A stretch of DNA of 64,000 bases, from the NCBI RefSeq assembly GCF_949987515.2, contig NC_082697.1, forward strand, positions 21,645,730 through 21,709,729, written 5' to 3'. The stretch is from Delphinus delphis. Lineage: Eukaryota > Chordata > Mammalia > Artiodactyla > Delphinidae. Both the position numbers and the translations under genes were made by a program. Position 1 is the first letter of the stretch, and each line of letters starts with the position of its first letter. Positions 35,005 to 46,184 of this stretch are shown in pieces. A model generated the notes under the pieces. That model did no database searches, had not been told where the DNA came from, and worked only from the letters and a program-made list of their open reading frames with translations.

Positions 35005-35290
35005 CCTTCAAGCCAAAAACCAGGGCTTCCCCCAGCTCCTCACCTTCTTTACTCCCATATCCAGTCAGGCCCCGAGGCCTGTGGATTCTGCCCTCCCCCC
35101 GTCCTCTAGGCCCTGGCCTCACGTCCTCCTTATCACTCCCCAGTCAATCCAGGCCAACGAGGTGTCAGAGTAACCCTCAAGGTTCCAGCCTTGCCAAGCT
35201 CCTCCCTCTCTCCGTCCTTGCTGTGGCTCCCACCAGGCTCAGCAGCATTTATCAATCATCTATCCCTGACCCACCTGCATTTGTTACTTA
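35005..35290 (+). repeat. L2 LINE fragment, weak
   Basis: CCATATCCAGTCAGGCCCCG then CTGTGGATTCTGCCC resembles the L2 interior. The interval 35,291-35,584 (AT-rich, then a G-rich stretch) is unassigned. Confidence 0.4.
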
Positions 35291-35584
35291 CTTAATATTT
35301 TCTTCAAGATGAGTTGCCTGTTTGATTTATGTACATTTATCTTCAAAATGAAACTATTAAAATCATACACGATTTAAAAATTCTTGTGAAATCATGAACT
35401 TGATGTCCTATCTCAAATCATCCAGCCTCTTTCCTCTTCCTTCCCTGGTATCCCCTTGAGGATCAAGAGTGGGTGTCAGGGTGGGCACCCCAGGTGGCCA
35501 ATGCCCATCAGCAGGGCAACTGGGTCTGGGTACCACTGCCAGCCCCCGCTGCTCCCCTGACATTCTGTTTAAGCTTTAGCATCT

Positions 35585-35817
35585 CCCACCCGGAATACCA
35601 GCCCTCTTGTGGAAGCCCTCTCTGCCTCCTGTCCCCCTAACCCCATCCAGGCCACTTCAGACAGATGTTTTAAATCCCAGTGGCCACACTCCACCCCTGC
35701 ACAGCCCCCTTCAGTGGCTCCCATACCCCTGGGACAGTGTCCAAACTCATCCCCTCAGCATTGGAGGATTCCCTTGATCTCACCCCCTCCACCTCCCCTC
35801 CCTCCTCATCTCCCACC

Positions 35818-35869
<52 letters not shown>

Positions 35870-36085
35870 ACACACACAGCTAGAGCAGCACTGCTTCCAG
35901 ACTTTTAGCTACGCTGTTCCTTCTGCCTGACATTTTCTTCCCACATCCTTATATACCTGATGCTCTCTTATTCATCCTTCAAAATCCATTTCAAATAATA
36001 TTTGCTTTCTACATTTTCTCCCCTCTCTGAGTTCCCAGAATAATCAATTTCTCCCTCAGCTGGCTTCTCATATCCCTCTGCTCAC
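35585..36085 (+). repeat. L2 LINE fragment with internal CA microsatellite
   Basis: TTCAGTGGCTCCCATACCCC then CAGTGTCCAAACTCATCCCC, and after the CA run CTGTTCCTTCTGCCTGACAT, CATCCTTCAAAATCCATTTC. Confidence 0.85.
35821..35878. repeat. (CA)n microsatellite
   Basis: About 29 dinucleotides with one CATA interruption. The run sits within the L2. Confidence 0.97.
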
Positions 36086-36204
36086 CTACCTGTTATAGTA
36101 TGAACCATCTGGTGCCATGGACGCCGTCCAGATGCTTCCTTTCCTATGTGGCTGCGAGTGTTTGTTTTGAGGAGAAGGGTCTGGGGTGTGTCTTATTCAT
36201 ATAA

Positions 36205-36670
36205 GGTTCACAAGTATTTCTTTAGTAACTTCTGTATGCCAGGCACAGTGAAGGATACGGTGGATACAGCCATGAGCAAAACAGACTCAGTCTCTCTCCC
36301 CTGAATCTTGCAGCCTTAGGGGATTAAATACACAGACAAACAAATGAGTATATAATTTCCAAATTGTGGTAAGTGCTATTAAGAAATCACTCTGGGTGTT
36401 TGAAGAGAGAATAATGAGGAAACCATTTGGATAGGGCAAGAAGAGAAGGCCTCTGTGAGATGACATTTGAGCTGAATCCTAAAGGAGCCAGCAAGAAGAA
36501 AGGCTGAGGGCAGTGTTCCGAGCAAAGAAAACAGTCGTGCAATGGCCCTGAGGTGGGAAAGTGATGAGTTCCCTGATGAGAATGGAGTCCAAGGTGACTG
36601 GAGCAGTGTGGTAAGAAGGAGAGCAAGATGAGGTTACAGGGGTGGTGGCGGCTATATGACACAGGGTGTA
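36205..36670 (-). repeat. L2 LINE fragment (antisense)
   Basis: Phrases: CTGTATGCCAGGCACAGTGA, GAGATGACATTTGAGCTGAA then TCCTAAAGGAGCCAGCAAGA, and GCAATGGCCCTGAGGTGGGA. Confidence 0.85.
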
Positions 36671-36984
36671 GGAGACATTGACAGTGCTACAGCTAACAGC
36701 ACCCTCACACCCTGGTGGCTTCCAGTGTCTTTCTGCCTGAGGGAGTCACTTATCCACAGCCCTGAGCTTGGCTGGGTGCAGAGGAAAGGTCTGGAGAGTT
36801 AAACCCCAAGGGTGACCCTTGATCAATGAGGATCAGGGTTTAGAAGATAAAATACCCCACCTTCCCTCGGGGCCAGGATGAGGCCAGTTTGTACCCCAGG
36901 AAGGGAGACACCTGGGGCACGAAATGTGAGATACTCTCGGGGTTGTGCAACCATTGAGTCAGCACCCGAGAGCAAGCACCTTCT
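36671..36984. other. Non-repeat interval, no gene seen
   Basis: No recognisable repeat or coding feature. Confidence 0.3.
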
Positions 36985-37745
36985 TAAATGTTTTAGAACA
37001 GCTTTATCGAGATGTAATTCACTTACCATAAAGTTCACCCTCTTAAAGTGTACAATTCAATGGTTTTAGTATTTTCACAAAATTGGGCAACCATCACCAC
37101 GCCCTAATTCCAGAACATGTTCCTGATCCTGAGAGGAACCGTGTACCCGTTAGTCACTTGCTAGCTCACCTCCCATCCCACCCCGCCCCCCAGCCCCAGG
37201 CTGCCGCTCATCTGCTTTCTGTCTCTGTGGATTTGCTGATGGTGAACATTTCACAGAAACGGAATCATACAGTATGTGACCTTCTGTGACTGGTTTCTCT
37301 CACTTAGCATAATGTTTTCAAGGTTCATCCACGCTGTAGTGTGTGTCAGTACTCATTCCTTTTTATGGCTGAATAACATTCCATTGTCTGGTAAATCACA
37401 TTTTGTTTATCCATTCCTCAGTTCATGGGCGTTTGGGTTGTTTCTACTTTTTGGCTATTATGACAAATGTTGCTATGAACATTCATGTATAGTTTTGTGA
37501 GGATGTGCGTTTTCATTTCTCTTGGGTGAATTACTGGGTCATACGGTAACTCTGTGTTTAACTGTGTGAGGAACTGCCAGGCTGTTTTCTACGGCAGCGG
37601 TACCATTTTACAAGCCTACCAGCAGCGTATGAGGGCCCCAATTTCTCCACATCCTTGCCAACACTTGTTCTTGTCCGTCTTTTGGATTGGAGCCATCCAC
37701 GGGGTGTGAAGTGGTATCTCGTGGTCTCTCTTCATCTCTGGCATC
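36985..37745 (-). repeat. Ancient L1M fragment
   Basis: Antisense L1M phrases include AGATGTAATTCACTTACCAT, GGCAACCATCACCACG, CATACAGTATGTGACCTTCT and CCACATCCTTGCCAACACTT then GGTGTGAAGTGGTATCTC. It is very similar in content to 14070-14585. Confidence 0.9.
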
Positions 37746-37759
37746 CTAGGTACCTTGCT

Positions 37760-38015
37760 CGCCTCACCTTAGTCCCCTCTCCTGATTCCTCGGCCTTCTG
37801 ATTCAGGTACCTTTAGCTCCACACAGTCCCTCTGAGGGTCCCCTGTGGATTGAGCCCATGGCCTACAGCAGGAACACACCCATCCCAGCGCTCCCTGTTG
37901 GCCCTCCCTCTCATCTCACTTCCCAACTCCCACGTGTACTTCCTGTGATCACCTCCCATAGAAAGTTCTTGCACCCAAATCCTTGTCTCAAGGTCTGTTT
38001 GAGGGGAACCTGGGC
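37760..38015 (-). repeat. Interspersed repeat 'family A' (unassigned), antisense
   Basis: The phrase CACCCAAATCCTTGTCTCAA then GGTCTGTTTGAGGGGAACCT is the reverse complement of the family-A core seen sense at 870-1190, 13285-13560 and 34440-34880. Confidence 0.6.
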
Positions 38016-38024
38016 TAAGACATA

Positions 38025-38160
38025 TTGCCAGGAGGGTCACAGTGAGGAATTAAAATTGAAACTCTCCAAGAGCGATGGGTGGAGCCTGAAGAGTTTTAAG
38101 CAGATGGGTGACGGATCCTGATCTCTCTTTTAAAAGATCACACAGACTTCTCTGAGGGGA
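38025..38160 (-). repeat. L2 LINE fragment (antisense)
   Basis: GAGTTTTAAGCAGATGGGTG then ACGGATCCTGATCT and AAAAGATCACAC is antisense L2 interior. The interval 38,161-38,410 is unassigned. Confidence 0.6.
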
Positions 38161-38410
38161 ACAGAGTGTGGGGCGTCCCGAGTGGGCGGGAAAGACCAGG
38201 GAGGCCCAGTTGCCGTCATCCGAGATGGACTTAACAGGGCCACGAGCAGCAAGCGGACCAGCACAGTGCCTGACGAGAACCTGGTGCTCGGTAGCTGCTT
38301 GTGGAATTAAATGGAACTGGGTGGGAAGGGACAAGAAAACCTCTAGGTCACAGTGGTGTCTGGGATGGGATTTGGGGGCATTGTGAGATTTCAAGAGATG
38401 GGGTTGTGTG

Positions 38411-38698
38411 GCTTCCCTGGTGGCGCAGTGGTTGAGAATCTGCCTGCCAATGCAGGGGACACGGGTTCGAGCCCTGGTCCGGGAAGATCCCACATGCCAC
38501 AGAGTAACTAAGCCCGTGAGCCACAACTATTGAGCCTGCACGTCTGGAGCCTGTGCTCCGCAACAAGAGAGGCCGCGATAGTGAGAGGCCCGCGCACTGC
38601 GATGAAGAGTGGCCTCCGCTTGCCACAACTAGAGAAAGCCCTCGCACAGAAACGAAGACCCAACACAGCCATAAATTAATTAGTTAAAAAAAAAAAAA
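38411..38698 (+). mobile_element. CHR-type SINE, mixed CHR-1/CHR-2 structure
   Basis: The head is GCTTCCCTGGTGGCGCAGTG. The middle GAGAGGCCGCGATAGTGAGA is CHR-2-like, and the end AACGAAGACCCAACACAGCC is CHR-1-like. AGAGATGGGGTTGTGTG flanks both sides as a 17-bp target-site duplication. Confidence 0.95.
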
Positions 38699-39044
38699 GG
38701 AGAGAGATGGGGTTGTGTGTGTGGCATCCCGGTGGAGGGCAGTGTGGACAAAGGCCAAGAGACAGGATTCTAAAAGAACAGAAAGGAAGTGGGTTTGCCC
38801 AGAGCCCAGGGTGTCTGGGAGGAGCAGGGAGCGACTACGTGAAATGGCTGTGAGAGGGTGTCCCTGCTTCCTGGAAGCTTCTTAGAAGCTGCAAGATTCC
38901 AGACAGACCTTAAATAATGGAAAATGAGACTGTGGCAAGAGTGTATTTGAGGGCTCAGAGCAAGGGAGGGTCACGGTCAGGGTAGGGTTGGAGGTGGGAA
39001 GGGCTTTTCTTTTTATCCTTTTCACCTGGTCTTTCATGGAGCAA
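38699..39044. other. Unassigned interval
   Basis: A G/A-rich stretch (GGACAAAGGCCAAGAGACAG) may be degraded antisense L2 interior. No gene is seen. Confidence 0.3.
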
Positions 39045-39320
39045 AATTCATAATGAGGTCAAAATTGATGAGGTCAGTTTTTCCTTTTATGGATCATATT
39101 TTTGCTGTCATATATAACCGCTCTTTGCCTGGCTCTAGATCCTGAAGATGTTCTCCTATGTGTTTTTCTAAAATGTTTCTGTTCAGCATCGTATCCACTA
39201 CTCTGTCTTCCAGCTCTCTGATCCGTTCCCCTGTATCACTTAGTTTACTGTTGATTCCTTCCAGTGGATTTTTCACCTCAGTTATTGTATTCTTCATCTC
39301 TGTTTAGTTGTTCTTTATAT

Positions 39321-39664
39321 CTTCTTTTTTACTGTTTTTTATTGTTTAAATTTATTTATTTAATTTATTATTTTTGGCTGCGTTGGGTCTTCGTTGCTGC
39401 GCGTGGGCTTTCTCTAGTTGCGACGAGCAGGGGCTACTCTTCTCTGCGGTACATTGTTGTGGCTTCTCTTGTTGCAGAGCACGGGCTCCAGGTACGCGGG
39501 CTTCAGTAGTTGTGGCTCGCGGGCTCTAGAGCGCAAGCTCAGTAGTTGTGGCACAGGGGCTTCGTTGCTCCGCGGCATGTGGGATCTTCCCGGACCAGGG
39601 CTCAAACTCATTTCCCCTGCATTGGCAGGTGGATTCTTAACCACTGTGCCACCAGGGAAGCCCC
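39321..39664 (-). mobile_element. CHR-1-type SINE
   Basis: The antisense copy ends TGTGCCACCAGGGAAGCCCC. TTCTTTATAT at 39311-39320 and 39665-39674 is the target-site duplication. It lies within the L1 5' portion. Confidence 0.95.
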
Positions 39665-41245
39665 TTCTTTATATTTTCTAATTCTTTTTTTTAAAGTGCT
39701 AACATCTCACTCTGTGCATCCATTCTTCTCCCGATTTGTTTGAACATCTTTACAATCATTACCTTGAGCTCTTTCTCAGGTAGATGGCTTATCTCCAGTT
39801 CAGTTACTTCTTTTGCTGGGGTTTTATCTTGTTCCTCCATTTGGAACATGTTCCTCTATCATCTCATTTCATCTAACTTTCTGTTTTTATTTCTATGTAT
39901 CTGATAGGTTGGTTATGTTTCCAGAATTTAGAGAAGTGGCCTTTTGTAAGAAATGTCCTGGGCATCCCAGCATCACACTCCTCTCTTGTCACCAGAGCTA
40001 TATGTTCTAGGGGTGTCCGCTATGTGGGCTGCATGGGTCCTTCTGTTGTGGTGGACTGACTACTGAGGGTGGTCTGGTAGGCTTGGTTGGCCCCCAGTCC
40101 GGTTGGTTGCCAGGCCCTGCCTTGTGCAGAGGCGGCTGGCCCTGGTTGGTGGGGCCACGTCACAAGGTGGCTGGCTGCAGAGCCCCAGGGGGCCCCAAGG
40201 CTTGTGCTGGCTCACTGGTGGGTGGATTCAAGGTCCAGGAGATCGCAGGGTGGTGCCCACCCACCGGTGGGTGAAGCCAGGTCCTGGAGCTAGTACCAGC
40301 TCACTGGTGGGCACAGCCGGGTCCTAGGGTCTGACTGCAGGGCCCAGGGGGCCCAGATCTGGTGTCAGGTGGCTGGTGGACGGGGCCAGTTCCTGACACA
40401 GCTAACTTTGGGGTCCCGAGCGTCCCAAAGCTTGTGTTAGCCTGCTGCTGGGTGGGGCCGGTGCCCAGCTGGTCCCAGGGCAGATGCTGGCTTGCCGTGG
40501 GTGGGCCGGGGGGGGGCTGTTATTGTTCTGGGGCTGGTGCCACTGGTGGGTAGAGCTGGGACCCGGAGACTAAGGCTGCAGGGCCCTGGGGGTCCTGGGT
40601 CTAATGCCTGTGTACTGGTATGTGGAACCAGGTCCTGGGCTCTCTGGTGGGCAAGGCCAAGTCTAGGGCTAGCTGTGGGTTAAGAAGGTCTTAAGGCAGC
40701 CTGTCTGCTGATGGGTGGGACTGTGTCCTCACCCAGTTAGTTGCTTGGCCTGAGGTGTCCCAGTACTGGTGACTACGGGCTGCTGGGCAGGGGCTGGGCT
40801 GGCTCGAGTCTAGTGAGCTCTGGGGAGGATTCCACAGTGGCACTCGCCAGCACTAGTGTCTACGTGGTAGAAGGAGCTCCCAAATGGGAGGCAGTGTCTG
40901 TGTCCCCAGGGGGAGCTCCAGTTGCCTCCTGCCTCTCTGGGAGACTCTCCAAGATCAGCAGGTAGGTCTGACCCAAGCTCCTTTCAAATTACTGCTTCTG
41001 CCCTGGGTCCTGGAGTGTGTGCGACTTTGTGTGCACTGTTTAAGACTCCTGAAAGCCAGCCCTGCCGGCCTTCAAAGCCAAACATTCTGGGGACTCATCT
41101 TCTTGGTGCAGGACCCCCAAACTGGGGAGTCCAATGTGGGGCTCAGGCCTGTCGCTCCTTGGAAGGAATCTGCCTGTCTTGTTGTGGTTCCTTCTTTGTA
41201 ACGTCTGTCATAGAAGATCTTTTCTGGTAGGTTCCAGTCTTTTTC

Positions 41246-41580
41246 GTCAGTGCTTGTTGTACAACTAGTTGTAATTTTGGTCAGTGCTGTTGTATAACTA
41301 GCCGTGATTTTGGTCAATGCTGTTGTATAACTAGTTGTAATTTTGGTCAGTGCTGTTGTATAACTAGTTGTGATTTTTGGTCAATGCTGTTGTATAACTA
41401 GTTGTAATTTTGGTCAGTGCTGTTGTATAACTAGTTGTGATTTTTGGTCAATGCTGTTGTATAACTAGTTGTAATTTTGGTCAATGCTGTTGTATAACTA
41501 GTTGTGGTTTTTGGTCAATGCTTGTTGTATAACTAGTTGTGATTTTGGTCAATGCTGTTGTGTAACTAGCTATAATTTTG
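41246..41580. repeat. 10-unit, 33/34-bp tandem repeat within the L1 5' UTR
   Basis: Ten units share GTCAATGCTGTTGTATAACT then AGTTGTAATTTTG. Units ending TAATTTTG (33 bp) and TGATTTTTG (34 bp) mostly alternate, giving a higher-order period of about 67 bp. The first unit contains the palindrome ACAACTAGTTGT. The array lies next to the L1 5' terminus. Confidence 0.9.
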
Positions 41581-42338
41581 GTGTGCCTGTGAGGGGCGGT
41601 GGAGTTCAGGGTCTTTCTACTACACCATCTTGGCCAATCTTCCTATTCACTTTAGTTATTATACAACTTACTTAAATTTTTTTATTGTGGTAAAATACAC
41701 ATAAGTATTTTATTCTTTTTGGTGCTACTGTAAAGGAAATTGTTTTCTTAGTTTCCTTTTCAGATTGTTCATCGTTTGTGTACAGAGATGCAACTGACTT
41801 TTGTGTGTTGACTTTGTATCCTGTTAATTAGCTGAATTCACTTATTAGTTCTAACAGTTCTTTTGGTGGAATCTTTAGGGTTTTACATATAAGACCATAT
41901 CATCTATGAACACAGATCACTTTACATTTTGCTTTTCAATTTGGATTCTTTTTATTTCTTTTTATTGTCTAATTACTCTGGCTAGAACTTTCAGTATTGT
42001 GTTGAAGTGGTGAAAGCAGACATCCTTGCATTTTTTCCTGATATTAGAGGAAGAGCTTTCAGTCTTTCACCATAAAGTATGATGTGCGTGTGGATTTTCA
42101 TGTATGGCTTTTATTATGTTGAAGTAGCTTCCTTATTCCTATTTCGTTGAGTGTTTTTCTCATGAAAGGGTGTTGCATTTTGTCAAGGGTTTTTCTGAAT
42201 CAGTTGAGATGATCATGTGGGTTTCTTTTCCCCTTCATTGTGTTAATGTGGTGCATTACACTGATTGATTTTTGTATGTTGAACCATCCTTGTTTTGCAT
42301 TTGGTGATGATGTATAATCTCTTTAATATGCTGCTGAA

Positions 42339-43558
42339 GCAATAGCTTTATGGATCTAACTCCTAGGGTAATGAAAATAAAACAAAAATAAACAAATGGG
42401 AGCTAATGAAATTTAAAATCTTTTGTACAATAAAGGAAACCATAAACAAAATGAAAAGACAACCCACAGAATGGAAGAAAATATTTGCAAACTGAACAAC
42501 TGACAAGGGATTAATCTCCAAAATATACAAACAGCTCATGCAGCTCAATATCAAAAAAACAAACAACCCAATTAAAAAATGGGCAGAAGACCTAAAAAGA
42601 CATTTCTCCAAAGAAGACATCCAGATGGGCAAAAAGCACACAAAAGGATGCTCAACATCACTAGTTATATGAGAAATGCAAATCAAAACTACAGTGAGGT
42701 ATCACCTTACACCTCATATGGTCAGGATGGCCATCATCAAAAGGTGTACGAATAATAAATGCTGGAGAGGGTGTGGAAAAAAGGGAACCGTCCTACACTG
42801 TTGGTGGGAATGTAAATTGGTACAACCACTATGGAAAACAGAACGGAGGTTTCTTAAAAAAACAAAGTTACCATATGATTCAGCAAACCCACTCCTGGAT
42901 GTATATCCCGAGAAAAGCATAATTCAAAAAGATACATGCACCCCAGTGTTCACTGCAGCACTATTTACAATAGCCAAGACATGGAAGCAACCTAAATGTC
43001 CATCAACAGAGGAATGGATAAAGAAGATGTGGTATGTATATACAATGGAATATTATCCAGCCATTTAAAAAGAACAAAATAATGCCATTTGCAGCAACAT
43101 GGATGGACACAGAGATTATCATACTAAGTGAAGTAGGTCAGACAGAGAAAGACAAATGTCATATGATTATCACTTATATGTGGAATGTAAAAAAATGATA
43201 CAGATGGGCTTATCTGCAAAACAGAAACAGACTCACAGACTTCAGGGGCAGGCTTGTGGTTGCCAAAGGGGAGGGGCGGGGAGGAGGGATAAATTGGGAT
43301 TAACATATGCACACTGCTGTATGTAGAATGGATGATCAGTGGGGACCTACTCTGTGGCAAAGGGAGCTCTACTCAATATTCTGTAATGGTCTATATGAGA
43401 GAGGAATCTGAAAAAGAATGGATATATGTATGTGTGTGGCTGTATCATTTTGTTGTGCACTTGAAACTAACACAACACTGTAAATCAACTATACTCCAAT
43501 ATAAAATAAAAAATTAATTAAAAATAAATAAAAGCAGTTATAGAAAAATAAAAAAAAT
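42339..43558 (+). mobile_element. L1 LINE, 5'-truncated, ORF2 C-terminus and 3' UTR
   Basis: A ~1.2-kb sense insertion. The plus strand carries ORF2 C-terminal motifs ([18 protein letters not shown] at ~42760-42820, [33 protein letters not shown]), then a 3' UTR with GAAACTAACACAACACTGTA and an A-rich tail. AATATGCTGCTGAA on both sides (42325-42338; 43556-43569) is a 14-bp target-site duplication. Frames are broken and no complete ORF remains. Confidence 0.95.
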
Positions 43559-43836
43559 ATGCTGCTGAATTTGGTTTGCTAGTATTTTGTTGAGATTTTT
43601 GTGTCATAGTTCATAAGGAGGTTGGCCTGTAGATTTGTTTTGTTGTAGTATCTTCATCTGGCTTTGGTATCAAGACAATAATGCTGGCCTTATAAAATAA
43701 GTTAGAAAATGTTCCCTCCTCTTCAATTTTCTGGAAAAGTTTGAGAAGGGGTGGTATTAGTTCTTCTTTAAATGTTTGGTAGAACTCACCAGTACAGCCA
43801 TCAGGTTCTGGGCTTTTATTTCTTGGGAGATTTTTT

Positions 43837-44043
43837 TTTTTCCTTTTTTTGCGGTGTGTGGGCCTCTCACCGTTGTGGCTTCTCCCGTTGCGGAGCACAG
43901 GCTGCAGACGCGCAGGCTCAGCGGCCATGGCTCACGGGACCAGCCGCTCCGCGGCATGCAGGATCCTCCCGGACCGGGGCACGAACCCGCATCCCCTGCA
44001 TCAGCAGGCGGACTCTCAACCACTGTGCCACCAGGGAAGCCCT
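43837..44043 (-). mobile_element. CHR-2-type SINE
   Basis: The antisense copy runs from TTTTTTTGCGGTGTGTGGGC to TGCCACCAGGGAAGCCC. TTGGGAGATTTTT before and after is its target-site duplication. Confidence 0.96.
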
Positions 44044-44731
44044 GTTGGGAGATTTTTGATTACTGATTCAATCTCCTTATCAGTTATAGATCTATTCGGA
44101 TTTTCTATTTCTTTATTATTTAGTTTTGGAAGGCTTTGTGTTCTAGGGACTTGCCCATTTCCTCTAGGTTATCCAATTTGTTGGTATAGGATTATTTTAG
44201 TATGATCTTATAATTCTTTTTTTTCTCTAGAGTTGGTAGTATTGCCCACACTTTCATTTCTGATGTTAGTATCTGAGTCTTCTCTTTCTCTCTTAGTCTA
44301 TACAGTTAAAGGTTTGTCAATTTTGTTAAAGTTTTCAAAGAACCAACTTTTGGTTTTATTGACTTTCTCTCTTGTTTTCTATTCTCTATTTCATTTATCT
44401 CTGATCTGATCTTTATTATTTCCCTCCCTCTGCTGGCTTTGGGTTTAATTTGTTCTTCCTTTTCTAGTTCCTTCAGTTGTAAAGCTAGGTTATGGATTTG
44501 AGATCTTTCTTGGTTTTTTTTTAATATAAGCATTTATAGCTATAAATCACCCCTTAACATTGCTTTTGCTATGTCTCATAAGTTTTGGTATGTTATGTTT
44601 TCATTTTCATTCATCTCTAAGATTTTTCTAATTTCCTCTGTGATTTCTTCTTTGATCATTTGTTGTTTTAAAATGTACTGTTTAATTTCCACAAGTGTGT
44701 GAATTTTCCAGTTTTACTTCTGCTATTTTTT

Positions 44732-45045
44732 TTAAAGGAATTTGGATTTTTTTTAAATTAATTAATTAATTTATTTATTTCTGGCTGTGTTGGGTCTTCG
44801 TTTCTGTGTGAGGGCTTTCTCCAGTTGCGGCAAGTGGGGGCCACTCTTCATCATGGTGCGCGGGCCTCTCACTATCGCGGCCTCTCTTGTTGCGGAGCAC
44901 AGGCTCCAGACGCGCAGGCTCAGTAGTTGTGGCTCATGGACCTAGTTGCTCCGTGGCATGTGGGATCTTCCCAGACCGGAGCTCGAACCCATGTCCCCTG
45001 CATTGGCAGGCAGATTCTCAGCCACTGCGCCACCAGGGAAGCCCC
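44732..45045 (-). mobile_element. CHR-1-type SINE
   Basis: The antisense copy ends GCGCCACCAGGGAAGCCC. The exact target-site duplication CTTCTGCTATTTTTT lies at 44717-44731 and 45046-45060. Confidence 0.96.
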
Positions 45046-45291
45046 CTTCTGCTATTTTTTAAAATTTAAGAATACAGCATGTTAGTATATATGCTCCTCA
45101 GTAAAGAGAAAGAAATATTTATGATCAATCAGAACAAGCCCTTCATTTCAATGCTACTTAGTTTGGGATGAAGATAAAGTTCTAAACAATAAGGCAATTG
45201 TATGATTCTCATTTTCAGAGTTTTTAAAAATCAAGCAGTGAGAATCCCTCTTCAGATATATATATACACACCTCAGAAAGTATGCAGATTC

Positions 45292-45847
45292 TTTCATTCA
45301 ACAAATACGAACTATTTCACCAGGTAGTCTGCTAGAAAACAGGGTTACATCAGTGAATTAAACAGGCAAACATCCCTGCCTCCCAGGAAGAGGAGGAGAC
45401 AGATAATAAACAATAAGCATATTAAATGAATAAATTACATAACATGTTTCAAGGTAACATGTTACAAGGTAAGTGCTATGGGAAAAAATAGAACTGAGTG
45501 AAAGGGATCTGAGTGTGGGGTAGGCTGCAGTTTCAGATAGGATGGTGAGGTCTGCCTTGTTTCATAGATGATACTTGAATATAGATTTACAGGATGTGAG
45601 GGAATAAGCCGTGCAAATATCTGAAGGAAGGGCATTCCAGCAGAGGGAACAGCCCATGCAAATTCATAAGTGGGGGGTGGGGGGAAGATGTGTGGAATCT
45701 GCAAAGAACAAACATGAGGCTGGAGTGCTGCAGAGATGATGCCCAAGGTGTATCAGGGAGGCAGCTCAGCGAGAGTCTTATAGGATTTAGGATTTAACTC
45801 TGGGAGAAATAAAGGGGCATTGAGGATTTTGAGTCTTGACATGATCT
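45292..45847 (-). repeat. L2 LINE fragment (antisense)
   Basis: TTTCATTCAACAAATACGAA marks the antisense 3' end. GGGCATTCCAGCAGAGGGAA then CAGCCCATGCAAA and the end TTGACATGATCTGATTTATT are internal L2. The interval 45,061-45,291 is unassigned. Confidence 0.85.
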
Positions 45848-46184
45848 GATTTATTTTATTTTTAATTAATTAATTTATTTATTTTTTGCTGCACTGGGTC
45901 TTTGTTACTGTGCACCGGCTTTCTCTAGTTGCAGCGAGCAGGGGCTACTCTTCGTTGCAGTGCACGGGCTTCTCATTGCGGTGGCTTCTCTTGTTGCGGA
46001 GCACAGGCTCTAGGTGTGCGGGCATCAGTAGTTGTGGCTCGCGGGCTCTAGAGTGCAGGCTCAGTAGTTGTGGCACACGGGCTTAGTTGCTCCGTTGCAT
46101 GTGGGATCTTCCCGGACCGGGGCTCGAACCTGTGTCCCCTGCATTGGCAGGCGGATGCTCGACCACTGCGCCACCAGGAAAGCT
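45848..46184 (-). mobile_element. CHR-1-type SINE
   Basis: The antisense copy runs from TTTAATTAATTAATTTATTT through AGTTGTGGCTCGCGGGCTCT to GCGCCACCAGGAAAGCTC. Flanking ATGATCT/ACGATCT gives a weak duplication. The interval 46,185-46,544 shows no recognisable feature. Confidence 0.93.

Larger units (their letters stand above)
39045..41640 (-). mobile_element. L1 LINE 5' end: 5' UTR plus partial ORF1
   Basis: Read on the minus strand, it begins near 41640 with the L1 5'-end text GGAAGATTGGCCAAGATGGT (a YY1-type AAGATGG site), then GTAGTAGAAAG. A G/C-rich 5' UTR follows down to about 39,750. ORF1 then reads with a coiled-coil-like stretch (SDTGERIRELEDRVVDT) at ~39150-39260 before the copy ends near 39,045. 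A CHR-1 SINE interrupts it. It lacks ORF2, so it cannot be autonomous. Confidence 0.85.
41650..44731 (-). mobile_element. L1 LINE, ORF2 middle portion (older copy), interrupted three times
   Basis: Reading right to left, the minus strand retains ORF2 remnants. A lysine-rich pre-RT region lies at ~44306-44533 (with NPKASR-like [19 protein letters not shown]). Reverse-transcriptase text with [12 protein letters not shown] lies at ~43611-43720. Later RT sequence runs toward 41730. All frames are broken. Interruptions are a sense L1 (42339-43558), a CHR-2 SINE (43837-44043) and a CHR-1 at the right border. Confidence 0.85.
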
